From contig JAFWRM010000035.1 in the NCBI GenBank assembly GCA_017519975.1, forward strand, positions 1 through 52,523: DNA of 52,523 nucleotides, given 5' to 3'. Of the stretch, positions 52,518 through 52,523 are shown piece by piece. Under the pieces are notes generated by a model. That model saw only the letters and a list, made by a program, of their open reading frames with translations. It had not been told where the DNA came from and did no database searches. The DNA is from Oscillospiraceae bacterium (lineage in GTDB: Bacteria; Bacillota; Clostridia; Oscillospirales; Oscillospiraceae). Position 1 is the stretch's first letter. Each line of letters opens with the position of its first letter. Both the position numbers and the translations under genes were made by a program.

Positions 52518-52523
52518 CTGCAG

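Overview
The window looks like a chromosome segment from a high-GC member of the Clostridia (Bacillota), possibly Oscillospiraceae-like. Supporting signs are HPr kinase, WhiA, RapZ, a THF riboswitch, a cysteine T-box, strong GGAGG ribosome binding sites, sigma-A type promoters, and lipoprotein and Ig-like surface proteins. The genus cannot be named from this sequence. I support 43 protein genes, two RNA leader switches, and a set of promoters and terminators. I saw no rRNA, tRNA, CRISPR array or insertion sequence. Coding density is high. The only gene-free stretch over 300 bases (12384-12811) holds the folT riboswitch and two divergent promoters.

Left part, 1-12383. A lower-GC edge carries a truncated P-loop kinase and a lipoprotein form of MTA/SAH nucleosidase. 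Next come an RNA methyltransferase, a NUDIX hydrolase, a DUF4003-like protein with an ABC-2 exporter, and ribosomal protein L28. The rightward run hprK-murB-rapZ-whiA links carbon control to envelope synthesis, and murB is broken by one in-frame TAG. FolT and FolC follow on the minus strand under a THF riboswitch whose downstream sequence can sequester the folT ribosome binding site.

Middle, 12812-32799. The genes are potassium uptake trkA-trkH, then a copper module (CsoR repressor and a CopA ATPase with two extra C-terminal metal-binding domains). A family 3 glycosidase lipoprotein with a tyrosine-phosphatase-like protein follows. Then come a four-gene sugar-type ABC importer, an MsbA-like exporter, a C69 dipeptidase, a Glu-Pro repeat lipoprotein, a flavin reductase and purine nucleoside phosphorylase.

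Right part, 32800-52523. A 2092-residue secreted subtilisin with an internal dockerin-like segment is followed by a small lipoprotein, a PfkB kinase, an unknown protein and glutamate dehydrogenase. A leftward operon cysE-cysS-polA-rimI-tsaD starts from a cysteine T-box. At the edge lies a compact SOS-type cassette: LexA/UmuD-like protease, UmuC-like polymerase, YolD-like protein and SRAP protein.

The most unusual signal is the TAG codon inside murB (8290-8292). The flanking sequence reads through in the same frame, with no insertion or deletion apparent against the remembered family pattern. TAG is the terminal stop of only one of 42 complete genes, and that gene lies in the compositionally odd left edge.
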